A stretch of 64,000 bases of DNA from Microbacteriaceae bacterium PS02344 (GTDB lineage: Bacteria; Actinomycetota; Actinomycetes; Actinomycetales; Microbacteriaceae): assembly GCA_029959905.1 (NCBI GenBank), contig JASCNZ010000006.1, positions 32,626-96,625 of the forward strand, read 5' to 3'. A program made the translations under genes and the position numbers. The notes under the pieces were generated by a model. That model was not told where the DNA came from. It saw nothing but the letters and a program-made list of their open reading frames with translations, and searched no databases. Shown piece after piece: positions 15,116-24,337 of this stretch (position 1 is the first letter of the stretch; every line of letters begins with the position of its first letter).

Positions 15116-15211
15116 CCGACGAGTTATCCACAGGCCTCTCCGCGTGCCGGTCGGTTTGTGGCACCCTTGTCGCCGCTCGCTCAGGGGGAGCGAGTTCGAC
15201 AGGAGGAACTC

Positions 15212-15850
15212 ATGACCGACCCGCACGATGCTTCGGCCCACCCCGAACCTTCACCGCAGGTGTCACCCACGCATGGCGTACCGCCGGCCGCCGGGTATCC
15301 CGCTCCGCAGTTCCCGGCATACCCGCCGACGGGTGGCCCGCCCGCGGCGTCTGGGTCATACGGTGCCATGCCGGCGAACGGCTCGCCCGCGGCGTCTGGG
15401 TCATACGGTGTCATGCCGGCGAACGGCTCGCCCCCGGCGCCGGGAGCGTACGGCTTCCTGCCTCCGAGCGGGCGCCGATTCTGGGGCCTGCTCTTCCTCA
15501 TGTGCATCCCATACGCCGGCGTGATCGTCGCTCTGATCGTCGCGCTCGTCCAGCGCTCGGGTGCCCGCCGGTCGCCGTACGAGATCATCCGCGAGAACGC
15601 CCGATGGGCGGCGAATTGGGCGCTCAGCTTCGCCCTCTATGGATTCGTGCTCCTCGCGGGAACGACCGCCGCAGCTGTGATCACAGCGGAGATGTCGGCA
15701 GACGGGAAGCCGGCCCCGTGGGCCGTCGCTCCGTATCTCCTCTTGGTCGCGGTCGGAATCTACTGCCTCGTCACGCTGATCCGCGGGTGCGTCATCGCCG
15801 ACCGGGTCGTGCACCGCCCGGCGCTCGCGATCCCGTTCTTCCGGAGCTGA
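15212..15850 (+). CDS. DUF4870-like membrane protein
   Basis: The protein has 212 residues. Residues 1-80 are Pro/Gly/Ala/Ser-rich and contain a 15-residue direct repeat (AASGSYG...ANGSP twice). Three membrane segments follow (about residues 90-112, 138-162 and 174-198), with the spacing and IPYAGVIVALI... RENARWAANW pattern of DUF4870/Tic20-like proteins. The role is unknown; relatives are small membrane proteins of unclear partner. A strong ribosome-binding site (AGGAGGA at 15201) precedes ATG 15212. Confidence 0.75.
   Translation: MTDPHDASAHPEPSPQVSPTHGVPPAAGYPAPQFPAYPPTGGPPAASGSYGAMPANGSPAASGSYGVMPANGSPPAPGAYGFLPPSGRRFWGLLFLMCIPYAGVIVALIVALVQRSGARRSPYEIIRENARWAANWALSFALYGFVLLAGTTAAAVITAEMSADGKPAPWAVAPYLLLVAVGIYCLVTLIRGCVIADRVVHRPALAIPFFRS
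15339..15428 (+). repeat. 45-bp tandem repeat within the DUF4870-like gene
   Basis: Two adjacent 45-base copies (15339-15383 and 15384-15428) differ at one position. They encode the proline-rich 15-residue repeat near the N-terminus. Confidence 0.85.
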
Positions 15851-15885
15851 CCCGCGGGCGATCCGCACTCCGCATCGAGGAGGCG

Positions 15886-16497
15886 TCACGCCTGACCGGC
15901 CGACGCCTCCTCGATGCGCGCCCAGCCGTGCTCGAGCACCGTGAAGCCGGCTTCCAGGGTGGACAGCTGGTCCTCGCTGTCGGTCACGAGCAGCTGCAGC
16001 TGCAGCACGAAGTGCGCGTAGACCGCGACCTCGGGGGTCGGTGCATCCAACCCCAGTTCGTCGGCGATCGCCGAGGCGAGGGCGTCTTCGTGGCGCAGCC
16101 ACATCTTCGCCGCGTAGTCGCGCAGCGCGGGGGTCTCGTTCAGGAACCGCAGGAACACGCGCGAGACCTCTTCGCCGTGCTCATCGAGATTCGTCCCGAT
16201 CTCGCGGGCGTAGAAGTCGTGGATGGCGCGATTGATCGACGTGCCCGCGGCGCGATCGCGCACCGCCCCGACGAGTCGATCGCGCTGCTCGTCGTCTTCG
16301 TCGAAGACGAGCGCCTCCTTCTGGGGGAAGTGCGCGAACACCGTGGTGGGGGAGACGTCGGCGGCATCCGCCACCTCGCGGATGCTCACGCCGTCGAAGC
16401 CCCGCTCGAGGAACATGCGCGTGGCGACGTCGGAGATGTTCTTCCGGGTCGCGGCCTTCTTGCGCTCGCGCCTGCCGATGGGTGCGGGATCTGCCAT
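15886..16497 (-). CDS. TetR family transcriptional regulator
   Basis: The protein has 203 residues. The N-terminal TetR helix-turn-helix is clear (residues about 15-60: ISDVATRMFLERGFDGVSIREVADAADVSPTTVFAHFPQKEAL). The C-terminal ligand-binding domain is variable. It is divergent from an MFS transporter with only 69 bases between the starts, the standard layout for an efflux pump repressor. Its own promoter is leaderless (TAAAGT, 6 bases before ATG). Confidence 0.92.
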   Translation of the reverse strand: MADPAPIGRRERKKAATRKNISDVATRMFLERGFDGVSIREVADAADVSPTTVFAHFPQKEALVFDEDDEQRDRLVGAVRDRAAGTSINRAIHDFYAREIGTNLDEHGEEVSRVFLRFLNETPALRDYAAKMWLRHEDALASAIADELGLDAPTPEVAVYAHFVLQLQLLVTDSEDQLSTLEAGFTVLEHGWARIEEASAGQA

Positions 16498-16503
16498 GAC
16501 CTC

Positions 16504-16509
16504 ACTTTA
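16504..16509 (-). promoter_or_regulatory. -10 box, leaderless promoter of the TetR gene
   Basis: TAAAGT on the minus strand ends 6 bases before the ATG at 16497. Confidence 0.5.
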
Positions 16510-16532
16510 CCCGCATCCGCAGCGAAACCGTA

Positions 16533-16560
16533 TTGACTACAAAACTGGTATCGCTACACT
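16533..16560 (+). promoter_or_regulatory. Leaderless promoter of the MFS transporter gene
   Basis: TTGACT (16533-16538), a 16-base spacer and TACACT (16555-16560) form a good sigma-70-type promoter. The -10 ends 6 bases before ATG 16567. The AT-rich spacer (ACTACAAAACTGGT) is a likely repressor contact region, though no clean palindrome is visible. Confidence 0.7.
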
Positions 16561-16566
16561 TTCGGT

Positions 16567-17871
16567 ATGACTTCACTCACATCTCCTGCGGCGCGCACTT
16601 CCCGACGCGCCTGGTTCATGCTCGTCGTGCTGACGATGCTCACGGTCGTCGGAATGACGATCGTCCTTCCCGTGCTGCCGTTCGTCGTGCTGCAGTACGT
16701 CACCCACGAGGCCGACCTCGCGATCTGGGTCGGCGTCCTCGAGGCGATCAACGGCCTCTGCGCGTTCCTCGTGGCGCCGTTCCTCGGCCGCCTGTCCGAC
16801 CGGTTCGGGCGCCGACCGGTGATCATCGGTGCGGCCTTCTTCGCGGCGCTCTCCATGGCGATGTTCGGCATCGGAGGAGCCCTGTGGGTCCTGGTGCTCG
16901 CCCGGATCATCCAGGGGCTCACCGCGGGCGACATGCCCGCTCTCTTCGCCTATCTCGCCGACATCACGCCGCCCGAGAAGCGTGCGCAGCGGTTCGGTCT
17001 GCTGGGCGCGCTCTCGGGCATCGGCATGATGGTCGGCCCGGCGCTCGGCGGCGTCCTCGCGGCGGTCGATCTGCGGCTGCCCGTGTTCCTCACCGCCGGT
17101 GTCGCGCTCACCATCGCCGTGCTCAGCCTGTTCCTGCTGCCCGAGAGCCTGGCCCCCGAGAACCGGATCACCGAGATCCGCGCGCGCGACGTGCATCCGT
17201 TCGCCGTGTTCCGCAATGCGTTCGGCCGCCGCGAGCTGCGGGCGCTGCTCATCGCCTTCGCCCTGCTGGCCCTCCCGTTCGGATTCTTCGTCAACAACTT
17301 CAGCGTTCTCGCCCTCGACTCCCTCGCATGGGGTCCGACGCAGATCGGTCTGCTCACCGCGGGCGTGGGCGTCATCGACATCCTCATCCAGGGCGTGCTG
17401 CTCGCCATCCTGCTGCCCCGCATCGGCGAGCGCGGCGTTGTCGTGAGCGCCATCGTCGCGCAGGCCCTCGGTCTCGCCGCTCTCGCGGTCGTGGCCTCGG
17501 TGCTCGCGCAGCCGTGGGTGTTCATCGTGGGCGCGCTGCTGCTCGCGGCGGGCCAGGGGGCGTCGCAGGCCGCGATGGACGGCGCCATGTCGAACGCGGT
17601 CGGCGACGACGAGCAGGGCTGGCTCGGCGGCGTCACGCAGTCGCTCACCGCGGCGATGAACACCGTCGCGCCGCTCATCGCGGCTGCTCTCTACGCGATG
17701 GTCAGCCACGCGGCCCCGTATTGGCTGGGCGTCGCGATCATGGCGATCGCGGCTGTCGTCGTGCTCCGTGCGCACATCCGCAACACTGCGGCGACATCGG
17801 CACCGTCGGACGGACCGCTCGACGAGACGCCGGCTCCCGCCGAGCCGTCGTCGCCCGTCGTCCGTGCCTGA
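16567..17871 (+). CDS. MFS transporter, probable drug efflux pump
   Basis: The protein has 434 residues and about 12 membrane helices. The family A-motif is visible after helix 2 (GRLSDRFGRRPVI, near residue 77), and the helix-5 region contains GIGMMVGPALGG, a motif-C-like antiporter pattern. That favours proton-driven efflux of the DHA1/TetA kind. The C-terminal 35 residues are a hydrophilic Ala/Pro-rich tail. The divergent TetR gene is the likely regulator. Confidence 0.9.
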   Translation: MTSLTSPAARTSRRAWFMLVVLTMLTVVGMTIVLPVLPFVVLQYVTHEADLAIWVGVLEAINGLCAFLVAPFLGRLSDRFGRRPVIIGAAFFAALSMAMFGIGGALWVLVLARIIQGLTAGDMPALFAYLADITPPEKRAQRFGLLGALSGIGMMVGPALGGVLAAVDLRLPVFLTAGVALTIAVLSLFLLPESLAPENRITEIRARDVHPFAVFRNAFGRRELRALLIAFALLALPFGFFVNNFSVLALDSLAWGPTQIGLLTAGVGVIDILIQGVLLAILLPRIGERGVVVSAIVAQALGLAALAVVASVLAQPWVFIVGALLLAAGQGASQAAMDGAMSNAVGDDEQGWLGGVTQSLTAAMNTVAPLIAAALYAMVSHAAPYWLGVAIMAIAAVVVLRAHIRNTAATSAPSDGPLDETPAPAEPSSPVVRA

Positions 17872-17873
17872 GG

Positions 17874-19949
17874 TCAGTCGCCGCCGCCGCGCACCAGCTC
17901 CAGGCCGGCGCCGGCGAACTGCCGCAGCGTGGCATCGGGAAGGAACGCCCGGGTCAGAGCGCCACCGATCCGGGCGAGGTCGCTCTCGTCGCGGTACAGC
18001 AGGTACAGGGTCTCGTACCGCGGGTGGAACTTCTGCTTGAAGCGGTGCAGCGACGCGAAACCGTAGACCGGCTCGAGCGCCTCCGAGAGCCGGTCGCTGA
18101 GCGCGGCGATGAGCCCGGCGTCGGGCGGGTACTCGTGTGCGAGGGGGGCGCCCGAGAGCGACATGATCGCGGCGCCCTCCTCCGAGAACTGGCGGGCGGA
18201 TGCCCCGATCAGGAACTCCATGACCGGACCGAACCCGCCCTCGCGCCGACGCATGAGGTCGAGGGTCCAGCCGCGCACCGCGCCGCCCTCGCCGTACACC
18301 GGGAGCCACGACAGGAAGCCGTCGACATCGCCGTTCGGAGCCACCGCGAGGGCGACGCGCACCTCGGGGTCGGCGGCCTCCTCGAGCGTGCCGAGGGTGA
18401 ACCGCATCTCGGGCAGATCCTTGTCGCCCACCCACGCCTCCGAGATCGCCCGCAGCTGCTGACGGATGCCCCAGGGCTCGTCCTTCAGACGCGTGAGGCG
18501 GAAGGTCATGTCCTCGCGTCCCGCACGGTTCAGCGAGGTGCGGACGGGCGCCCACTGCTTGCCGGTGAACTCCAGGCCCGGCAGGTCGACGATGGTGTCG
18601 TCGGCGACGACCAGGCTGCGCCAGCCCTCGGGCACGGCGGCACGGGTGGCCTCGTCGGCACTGAAGAAGCAGGGCACGAGACCCGCGCCCTCCGCGGCGC
18701 GGATGAAGTCGGAGACGGCCTCGCCGCGGGCATCCGCCGGCCCGATCGGGTCCGCCAGCGCGAGCGCGACGCCGTTGCGGCGCTGGTACGCGACCACCCC
18801 GCCCGCGACCCGGGCGTAGGCGTTGCCCTCCCAGGTCGCCATCCATGAAAGGGTGCCGCCGCCGTGCGCCCGCAGCGCGTCTTTCACCTCGGCGACGTCG
18901 GGGGCCGGCGACGCTCCCAGTATCGAGCGGCGTCGCGCGCGGAACGCGCCCCGCACCGCCACGAGGAAGACCATCACGATCACCCACAGGAACCCGTTCG
19001 CGAGCGCGAGCTCGGTCTCGCCGTCCCACCGCAGATCGACCTCGGCCTGGCTGGTGATCGTGATGAGGGCCGCGATGAGCGCCGCGAGGAGCACGTTGAA
19101 CGCCCCCAGCAGCAGCGCGATGGCCCACGCCCACCGGCGTCCGCGGCGCAGACCGCTGGTGAGCACCGCGATCACCACGAGATCGATCGCGAGGTCGATG
19201 AATCCGCCCGACGCGGGCTCGGTGGGACCGAACGGGCCGTTCGTCGGCACGAGCACCGTGATGATCTCGACGGCGCCGAGCACGAGCACGCTGATGACGG
19301 CGATCAACCGCTGCTCGCGCACCGTCGTGCGGCGCACCCGCAGCGACCGGTCGACGATCAGGATCAGCAGCACCGCGAGCAGGTGCTCGAGGTCGGCGAG
19401 CGTGCCCCAGAACAGCATCGCGATGAAGACGAACCCCAGCAGTACCAGCCAGCCGCGCACCCGCCACGGCGCGCGGAAGAGTCCGACGGCGGCGGCGATG
19501 CACGCCATCGTGCCCCCGGACGCTCCGACGTCGAGCGCCTGCGCCTGTGTCGTCGCCCACTCCCAGGGGAACTGCGAGAGCACCAGGAGCACGAGCGCCG
19601 TCGCGAAGATCGCGAACAGCTGCCCGATCGCGTAGTACGCGACGGCGACCAGCGATCCGCGGCGGTATTCGAGATACCCCATGCCCCAGAAGCCAGAGAT
19701 GGTGAAGAGGTACACCCACGGCTGATTGACGAAGAAGGTTCCGGTCAGCGGCGTCCACCATCGCCCGTCCGCGAACTGCGGGAGGCCGTACGCCACGTCG
19801 GCGAACAGCGCCGAGTCCTCGAACGGGCGCCAGAGGCCCTGCCACACCACGCCCACCACGAGGATCAGCGCGACGAAGGTCAAGGTCGCGGGCATCCGCC
19901 GCAGCACGCCGCGCACCGGGTGCGATGAGGGCTCTCGTGCCTCGCTCAT
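17874..19949 (-). CDS. MprF-like protein: rhomboid-like membrane domain plus DUF2156
   Basis: The protein has 691 residues. The first 330 form about nine membrane segments. The early part (WWTPLTGTFF..., GMGYLEYRRG, later GASGGTMACIAAAVGL) looks like a rhomboid-type fold, with GASGG at the position where active rhomboids have GxSG. The rest (about residues 345-680) is a DUF2156 domain as in the C-terminus of lysylphosphatidylglycerol synthase MprF (GxxFxxKQWxxVRTSLNRAGRE, later RFKQKFHPRYE). MprF adds amino acids to membrane lipids and lowers sensitivity to cationic peptides. Because the membrane half is rhomboid-like rather than a flippase, the exact activity is uncertain. Confidence 0.78.
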   Translation of the reverse strand: MSEAREPSSHPVRGVLRRMPATLTFVALILVVGVVWQGLWRPFEDSALFADVAYGLPQFADGRWWTPLTGTFFVNQPWVYLFTISGFWGMGYLEYRRGSLVAVAYYAIGQLFAIFATALVLLVLSQFPWEWATTQAQALDVGASGGTMACIAAAVGLFRAPWRVRGWLVLLGFVFIAMLFWGTLADLEHLLAVLLILIVDRSLRVRRTTVREQRLIAVISVLVLGAVEIITVLVPTNGPFGPTEPASGGFIDLAIDLVVIAVLTSGLRRGRRWAWAIALLLGAFNVLLAALIAALITITSQAEVDLRWDGETELALANGFLWVIVMVFLVAVRGAFRARRRSILGASPAPDVAEVKDALRAHGGGTLSWMATWEGNAYARVAGGVVAYQRRNGVALALADPIGPADARGEAVSDFIRAAEGAGLVPCFFSADEATRAAVPEGWRSLVVADDTIVDLPGLEFTGKQWAPVRTSLNRAGREDMTFRLTRLKDEPWGIRQQLRAISEAWVGDKDLPEMRFTLGTLEEAADPEVRVALAVAPNGDVDGFLSWLPVYGEGGAVRGWTLDLMRRREGGFGPVMEFLIGASARQFSEEGAAIMSLSGAPLAHEYPPDAGLIAALSDRLSEALEPVYGFASLHRFKQKFHPRYETLYLLYRDESDLARIGGALTRAFLPDATLRQFAGAGLELVRGGGD

Positions 19950-19955
19950 GCGCTC

Positions 19956-19961
19956 ACTGTA
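19956..19961 (-). promoter_or_regulatory. -10 box, leaderless promoter of the MprF-like gene
   Basis: TACAGT on the minus strand ends 6 bases before the ATG at 19949. Confidence 0.5.
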
Positions 19962-19991
19962 GCGACCGGACCCCGGCCGCGTGCAGCCGCC

Positions 19992-19997
19992 TAGACT
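19992..19997 (+). promoter_or_regulatory. -10 box, leaderless promoter of PLDc_N gene and menD
   Basis: TAGACT ends 6 bases before GTG 20004. It faces the divergent MprF-like gene promoter. Confidence 0.5.
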
Positions 19998-20003
19998 GGA
20001 GGG

Positions 20004-20378
20004 GTGGCGAGACTACTGATCGTCGGAGGCTTCCTGGCCGCCGTGTTCTGGGTGTTCAGCATCGTCGACTGCGCCGTGCAGCCGCCGACGCGACACCGGG
20101 GTGTGCCCAAGGGCGCCTGGATCGCCATCGTCGTACTGCTGCCCGTCATCGGCGGCATCCTGTGGTTCGCGATCGGACGTCGACGCAAGAACGACAGAGG
20201 ATCCACCCGGCCTCTCGCCCCCGACGACGACCCCATGTTCCTGCAGGGCATCAGCAAGTCCGAACAGGATGCGCGCATCGCCCGCCTCGAAGAGGAGCTC
20301 GCCCGTCTCGACGACGAGAGCGACGACCCGCCGACATCCGGACCGGCCCCCGGGCCGACGCCCGAGCCCCGGCCGTGA
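20004..20378 (+). CDS. PLD nuclease N-terminal domain membrane protein
   Basis: The protein has 124 residues with two membrane segments (about residues 3-20 and 38-57) separated by a short loop. The pattern VDCAVQPP...KGAWIAIVVLLPVIGGILWFAIGRRR matches the PLDc_N domain, a membrane anchor found in front of cardiolipin synthases or alone in actinobacteria. The tail is acidic and Pro-rich. It overlaps menD by four bases (GTGA at 20375), so they form an operon. Confidence 0.82.
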   Translation: MARLLIVGGFLAAVFWVFSIVDCAVQPPTRHRGVPKGAWIAIVVLLPVIGGILWFAIGRRRKNDRGSTRPLAPDDDPMFLQGISKSEQDARIARLEEELARLDDESDDPPTSGPAPGPTPEPRP

Positions 20379-22075
20379 CGTCGTCGCCGGCGGCGCAGGC
20401 CGCGGCATCGCTCGTCGCTGAACTCGTCGCGCACGGTGTGCGCGACCTCGTGCTGTCGCCAGGGTCGCGATCGCAGGCGCTCGCGCTCGCCGCGGTGCGC
20501 GCCTCCGACGCCGGGCATCTGCGGGTGCACGTGCGCATCGACGAGCGCGTCGCCGGATTCACCGCGCTGGGCCTCGCGCGCGAGAGCGGCGTCCCCGCGG
20601 CCGTCGTCTGCACCTCGGGCACCGCCGCCGCGCACCTGCTCCCCGCCGCGATGGAGGCGTTCCACGCGGGGGTGCCCCTGCTGCTCCTCACCGCCGATCG
20701 TCCGCCCGAGCTGCGCGGCGTCGGCGCGAACCAGGCCACCGTGCAGCCCGGACTGTTCGCCCCGTTCGTGCGCGATGCGGTCGACGCCCCGGTGCCCGAC
20801 GGCGACGGCGCCGACTGGTCGGGTCTCGCCCCGCGGGCGGTCGCGGCGGCGATGGGGGCGGATGCTCCGCACGGCGCCCCGCCGGCGACCGGTCTGCCCG
20901 GTGTCGCGGGTCCGGTGCACCTGAACCTGCCCTCGCGCGAGCCGCTGTCGGGCGAGGCGCGCGCGGTTCCGTTCGTCGCCGGGGCGGCGCCGCGGCCCGT
21001 TCCCGCCGACCCGCTCGCGCTCGCCCGCGGCCCGCGCACGGTCGTGATCGCCGGGGCGGATGCCGGAGCCCCCGCCGAAGAGCTCGCGCACACCGCCGGC
21101 TGGCCGCTCATCGCCGAGATCGTGTCGGGGTCCCGCTACGGTCGACGCCTCGTGCACGGCTACCGATCCCTCCTGCGCCGAGACGACCTCGGCGGGGCGA
21201 TCGAGCGCGCCGTGGTGTTCGGGCATCCGACGCTCAGCCGCGAGGTCGCCGCCCTGCTGTCGCGCGCCGACGTCGAGGTCATCGCCGTACGGCACGGCGG
21301 CGAACAGCTCGACCTCAACCACCGCACCCGCGCGGCGGCCGCCGTCGTCGTCGACCCCGCATCCGCGCCGAGCGCCGATGACCGGGCGTGGCTCGGCAGG
21401 TGGCTCGAGGCGTCCGCTGCGGCGCTGATCGACGTCGCCGAACCGGCCCCCGATCTCGACGCCCTCACCTCGACGGATGCCGCCGCCCGCCGCGATGCGG
21501 TCGCCGACGAGCTGGCGGCCGTGCGGCGCCCCCTCGACCGTGCGCTTCTCGTCGACGCGGTATGGAGGGCGACCTGGCCGCACGACCGGCTCGTGTTCGG
21601 ATCGTCGCGTCTCGTCCGCGTCGCCGATGCCCAGCTGGCCGGCAAGAAGGTGCCCGTGCACGCCAACCGCGGGCTCGCGGGCATCGACGGCACGATCGCC
21701 ACCGCGACCGGGATCGCCCTCGCCAGCCAGGTCGACGGCGGCCGGGGCGTCACGCGCGTGCTGCTGGGCGACCTGAGCCTGCTGCACGATGTCGGCGCGT
21801 TCCTGCTGCCGCCCGACGAGGGCGAACCCCGTCTGCAGGTGATCGTGGGCAACGACGGCGGGGGCACCATCTTCGACGGACTCGAGGTGGCGGGCACAGC
21901 CCCTCGTGCCGACCTCGATCGCGCCTTCTACACGCCGCACTCCGTGCGGCTCGAGCACATCGCCCTCGCCTACGGGTGGGAGTACCGGCGCGTGACCACC
22001 CGGTCGGCGCTCGATCAGGCGCTCACGCAGCCGGTCGGCGGTCGCCAGCTGATCGAGGTGCCGCTGGCGCGCTGA
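20375..22075 (+). CDS. menD: MenD, SEPHCHC synthase of menaquinone pathway
   Basis: MenD is a thiamine-diphosphate enzyme that condenses isochorismate with 2-oxoglutarate. The protein has 566 residues. The N-terminus VRDLVLSPGSRSQALALAA and the early Glu region are typical; the C-terminal half contains the ThDP/Mg-binding stretch GDLSLLHDVGAF...IVGNDGGGTIFDGLE (from about residue 465). GTG 20375 is chosen because it gives the family N-terminus and overlaps the preceding stop. The partners menF, menG and the prenyl synthase gene follow within 6 kb. Confidence 0.95.
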   Translation: MTSSPAAQAAASLVAELVAHGVRDLVLSPGSRSQALALAAVRASDAGHLRVHVRIDERVAGFTALGLARESGVPAAVVCTSGTAAAHLLPAAMEAFHAGVPLLLLTADRPPELRGVGANQATVQPGLFAPFVRDAVDAPVPDGDGADWSGLAPRAVAAAMGADAPHGAPPATGLPGVAGPVHLNLPSREPLSGEARAVPFVAGAAPRPVPADPLALARGPRTVVIAGADAGAPAEELAHTAGWPLIAEIVSGSRYGRRLVHGYRSLLRRDDLGGAIERAVVFGHPTLSREVAALLSRADVEVIAVRHGGEQLDLNHRTRAAAAVVVDPASAPSADDRAWLGRWLEASAAALIDVAEPAPDLDALTSTDAAARRDAVADELAAVRRPLDRALLVDAVWRATWPHDRLVFGSSRLVRVADAQLAGKKVPVHANRGLAGIDGTIATATGIALASQVDGGRGVTRVLLGDLSLLHDVGAFLLPPDEGEPRLQVIVGNDGGGTIFDGLEVAGTAPRADLDRAFYTPHSVRLEHIALAYGWEYRRVTTRSALDQALTQPVGGRQLIEVPLAR

Positions 22076-22195
22076 CGACTTCGGGTCGTGCGCCGCGGTG
22101 CGGCGACTGATGCCCTCGGGGTGCGCGGCGCCCGCCCCCCCCGGCGGCCGCCGCCCGGGGGTGCGCCGACGCGCGGCACCGGGCAGGATGGGCGC

Positions 22196-23053
22196 ATGCA
22201 CCACGAGCTGCCCGATGCGCACCACTGGACCCAGACGCTCCGCGTCGACGACGGCTTCCGTCTCGCCGACGTCGACCCCGACGCGACCCCCGGCTATCAC
22301 GGGCGCAAGGCCGACGGGGCGCGCGACCTCGCCGAGGGGCTGAAGACGCTGAGCGACCTGCAGGAACGCCTGTTCGCCGAGAGCCGCACCGGCACCGCGA
22401 AGGACGCGGTGCTGCTCGTGCTGCAGGCGATGGATTCGGCGGGCAAGGGCGGCATCGTGCGGCACGTCGTCGGGGGTGTCGACCCGCAGGGCATCAGCCT
22501 CGCGGCGTTCAAGGCGCCGACCGACGAGGAGCGGGCGCACGACTTCCTCTGGCGCATCGAGAAGCGGCTGCCCGAGCCCGGGTTCATCGGCGTGTTCGAC
22601 CGTTCCCACTACGAGGACGTGCTCATCGGTCGCGTGCGGGGGCTCGCCGACGCGGCCGAGATCGAGCGCCGCTACGACGCCATCAATGCCTTCGAGGCGG
22701 AGGTCGCCGCGTCGGGCATCCGCATCGTCAAGGTCATGCTGCACATCTCGCCCGACGAGCAGAAGTCCCGGCTCATGGAACGTCTCGACCGGCCCGACAA
22801 GCACTGGAAGTACAACCCGGGCGACGTCGACGAGCGGCTGCGGTGGGACGACTACATGGCCGCGTACCAGACCGTGTTCGACCGCACGTCGACCGAGGCT
22901 GCGCCGTGGCACGTCGTTCCTGCGAACCGCAAGTGGTTCGCCCGGCTCGCGGTGCAGGAGCTGCTGCTCGCCGCGCTGCAGGACATCGACCCGCAGTGGC
23001 CGGTGGCAGACTTCGACGTCGACGCCGAGAAGAAGCGTCTCGCCGCGAGCTGA
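22196..23053 (+). CDS. PPK2-family polyphosphate kinase
   Basis: The protein has 285 residues. A Walker A loop (MDSAGKGG, residues 79-86) and a Walker B-like FDRSHYEDV (near residue 141) are the signatures of PPK2, which transfers phosphate between polyphosphate and nucleotides. The single kinase domain places it with the short PPK2 classes; which nucleotide it prefers cannot be read off. ATG 22196 stands 6 bases behind CAGGAT, a variant -10, so the transcript may be leaderless. The GC-rich 120 bases upstream hold no other gene. Confidence 0.92.
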   Translation: MHHELPDAHHWTQTLRVDDGFRLADVDPDATPGYHGRKADGARDLAEGLKTLSDLQERLFAESRTGTAKDAVLLVLQAMDSAGKGGIVRHVVGGVDPQGISLAAFKAPTDEERAHDFLWRIEKRLPEPGFIGVFDRSHYEDVLIGRVRGLADAAEIERRYDAINAFEAEVAASGIRIVKVMLHISPDEQKSRLMERLDRPDKHWKYNPGDVDERLRWDDYMAAYQTVFDRTSTEAAPWHVVPANRKWFARLAVQELLLAALQDIDPQWPVADFDVDAEKKRLAAS

Positions 23054-23077
23054 TCCCGGTGTCGCGGTGGTCCCGGG

Positions 23078-24331
23078 TCAGGCGAGGGCGTCGACCAGGG
23101 GGCGGAACTTCACGCGGGTCTCGAGCAGTTCCGACTCGGGGTCGGAGCCCGCGACGATGCCGGCACCCGCGTAGGCGGTGACGGCGATGGCGTCGTCGGT
23201 CGCGGTGAACTGCGCGCACCGCAGCGCGATCGCCCACTCGCCGTTGCCCGCGGCGTCCACCCACCCGACGGGGCCGGCGTAGCGGCCGCGGTCGAAGGGC
23301 TCGAGCTCGCGGATCACGCCGAGCGCGATGGTCGTCGGGGTGCCAGCGACGGCGGCGGTCGGATGCAGGGCCCCCACGAGGTCGAGCGCCGACCCGCCGT
23401 CGGCGAGCTCGCCCTCGACGTCGGTGGCGAGGTGGAACAGGTTCGGCAGCTTCAGCAGGAACGGCTGCTCGCTCGCGGCGAGGGCGCGCGTGTGCGGGCG
23501 GAGCGACGCGAGCACGCTCTGCACGGCGTACTGGTGCTCGTCGAGATCCTTGCTGCTGGAGGCGAGTGCGGTCGACGCGAGGGTGTCGGCGTCGGCATCG
23601 GCCCCGCGGGCCGTGGTGCCGGCGAGCACGCGTGCGGTGACGGTGCGCTCGTGCACGGTCACGAGCGTCTCGGGGCTCGCGCCGATGAGGCCGTCGACGG
23701 CGAACGCCCAGGTGTCGGGGTATCCGGTCGACAGTGCCCGCACGAGGCGACGCAGGTCGGAGCCGGCCGGGATGCTTCCGGTGAGGTCGCGGGCGAGCAC
23801 GACCTTGCTCAGCTCGCCGCCGGCGATGCGTCCGAGTGCCTGGCGGACCGAGTCCTGGTAGCCCTGAGGGCTCTGTGCGCCCGGGCCGACCGTGCCGGCC
23901 CAGTGCGGGCCGTACGGCTCGACGGGGGAGGAGTCGGCGGGCGGGGCATCCGCATACCGGATGGTCGTGCGCCAGAAGCGGTCGCCGCGGCGCCCGATCA
24001 CTTCAGACGGGATGACGAGGATGCTGTCGGCGGCCGACCGCTCGTCGAACGCGAGCGCCCCGAACGCGACGAGGCCGGTGCCGGGGAGTCGGACGGGGTC
24101 GTCGACGCGGGCGCTCTCGCCGATCCGGCGCCAGGCGGTGGCGAGCGCGGCGCTGCGGGGGCCGACCGCGCCCGCGGAGGCGCTCGCGCGGAGCTCGCGC
24201 AGGGGCTCGCCGACCGCGACGATCCCGTCACCGCGACGCAGCCACGCGAGCGGCCGGGAGGGCGAGGCGAACGCCAAGACGTCTTCGAGGGGTTCGATCT
24301 CCCGTGTCTCCACGACCAGCGCGCTGCTCAC
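23078..24331 (-). CDS. menF: Isochorismate synthase MenF
   Basis: The protein has 417 residues of the chorismate-binding family. Signatures in order are the LAGTTARG region (near residue 235), SSKDLDEHQYAV (near residue 255), HPTAAVAGTP (near residue 325) and YAGPVGWVDAAGNGEWAIALR (near residue 355); these hold the Mg ion and chorismate. It makes isochorismate, the substrate of MenD encoded nearby on the other strand. Start codon GTG at 24331 stands 6 bases behind TAGGCT. Confidence 0.93.
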   Translation of the reverse strand: MSSALVVETREIEPLEDVLAFASPSRPLAWLRRGDGIVAVGEPLRELRASASAGAVGPRSAALATAWRRIGESARVDDPVRLPGTGLVAFGALAFDERSAADSILVIPSEVIGRRGDRFWRTTIRYADAPPADSSPVEPYGPHWAGTVGPGAQSPQGYQDSVRQALGRIAGGELSKVVLARDLTGSIPAGSDLRRLVRALSTGYPDTWAFAVDGLIGASPETLVTVHERTVTARVLAGTTARGADADADTLASTALASSSKDLDEHQYAVQSVLASLRPHTRALAASEQPFLLKLPNLFHLATDVEGELADGGSALDLVGALHPTAAVAGTPTTIALGVIRELEPFDRGRYAGPVGWVDAAGNGEWAIALRCAQFTATDDAIAVTAYAGAGIVAGSDPESELLETRVKFRPLVDALA

Positions 24332-24337
24332 CGCTCC

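Noticed and set aside
15175..15200. Terminator between arfB and the DUF4870-like gene
   Set aside because: CTCGCTC-AGGGG-GAGCGAG can pair (7 bp), but it lies directly before the ribosome-binding site and is short. It is too weak to call.
16498..16566. TetR operator palindrome
   Set aside because: I looked for a clear inverted repeat in the divergent gap. Only weak, imperfect symmetry around ACTACAAAACTGGT is present, so no operator is called.
19991..22912. Antisense frame of 973 codons across menD and PPK2
   Set aside because: It is a shadow of two clearly recognised plus-strand genes. The same applies to long antisense frames at 7054-9408, 25545-28142 and 33998-36721.
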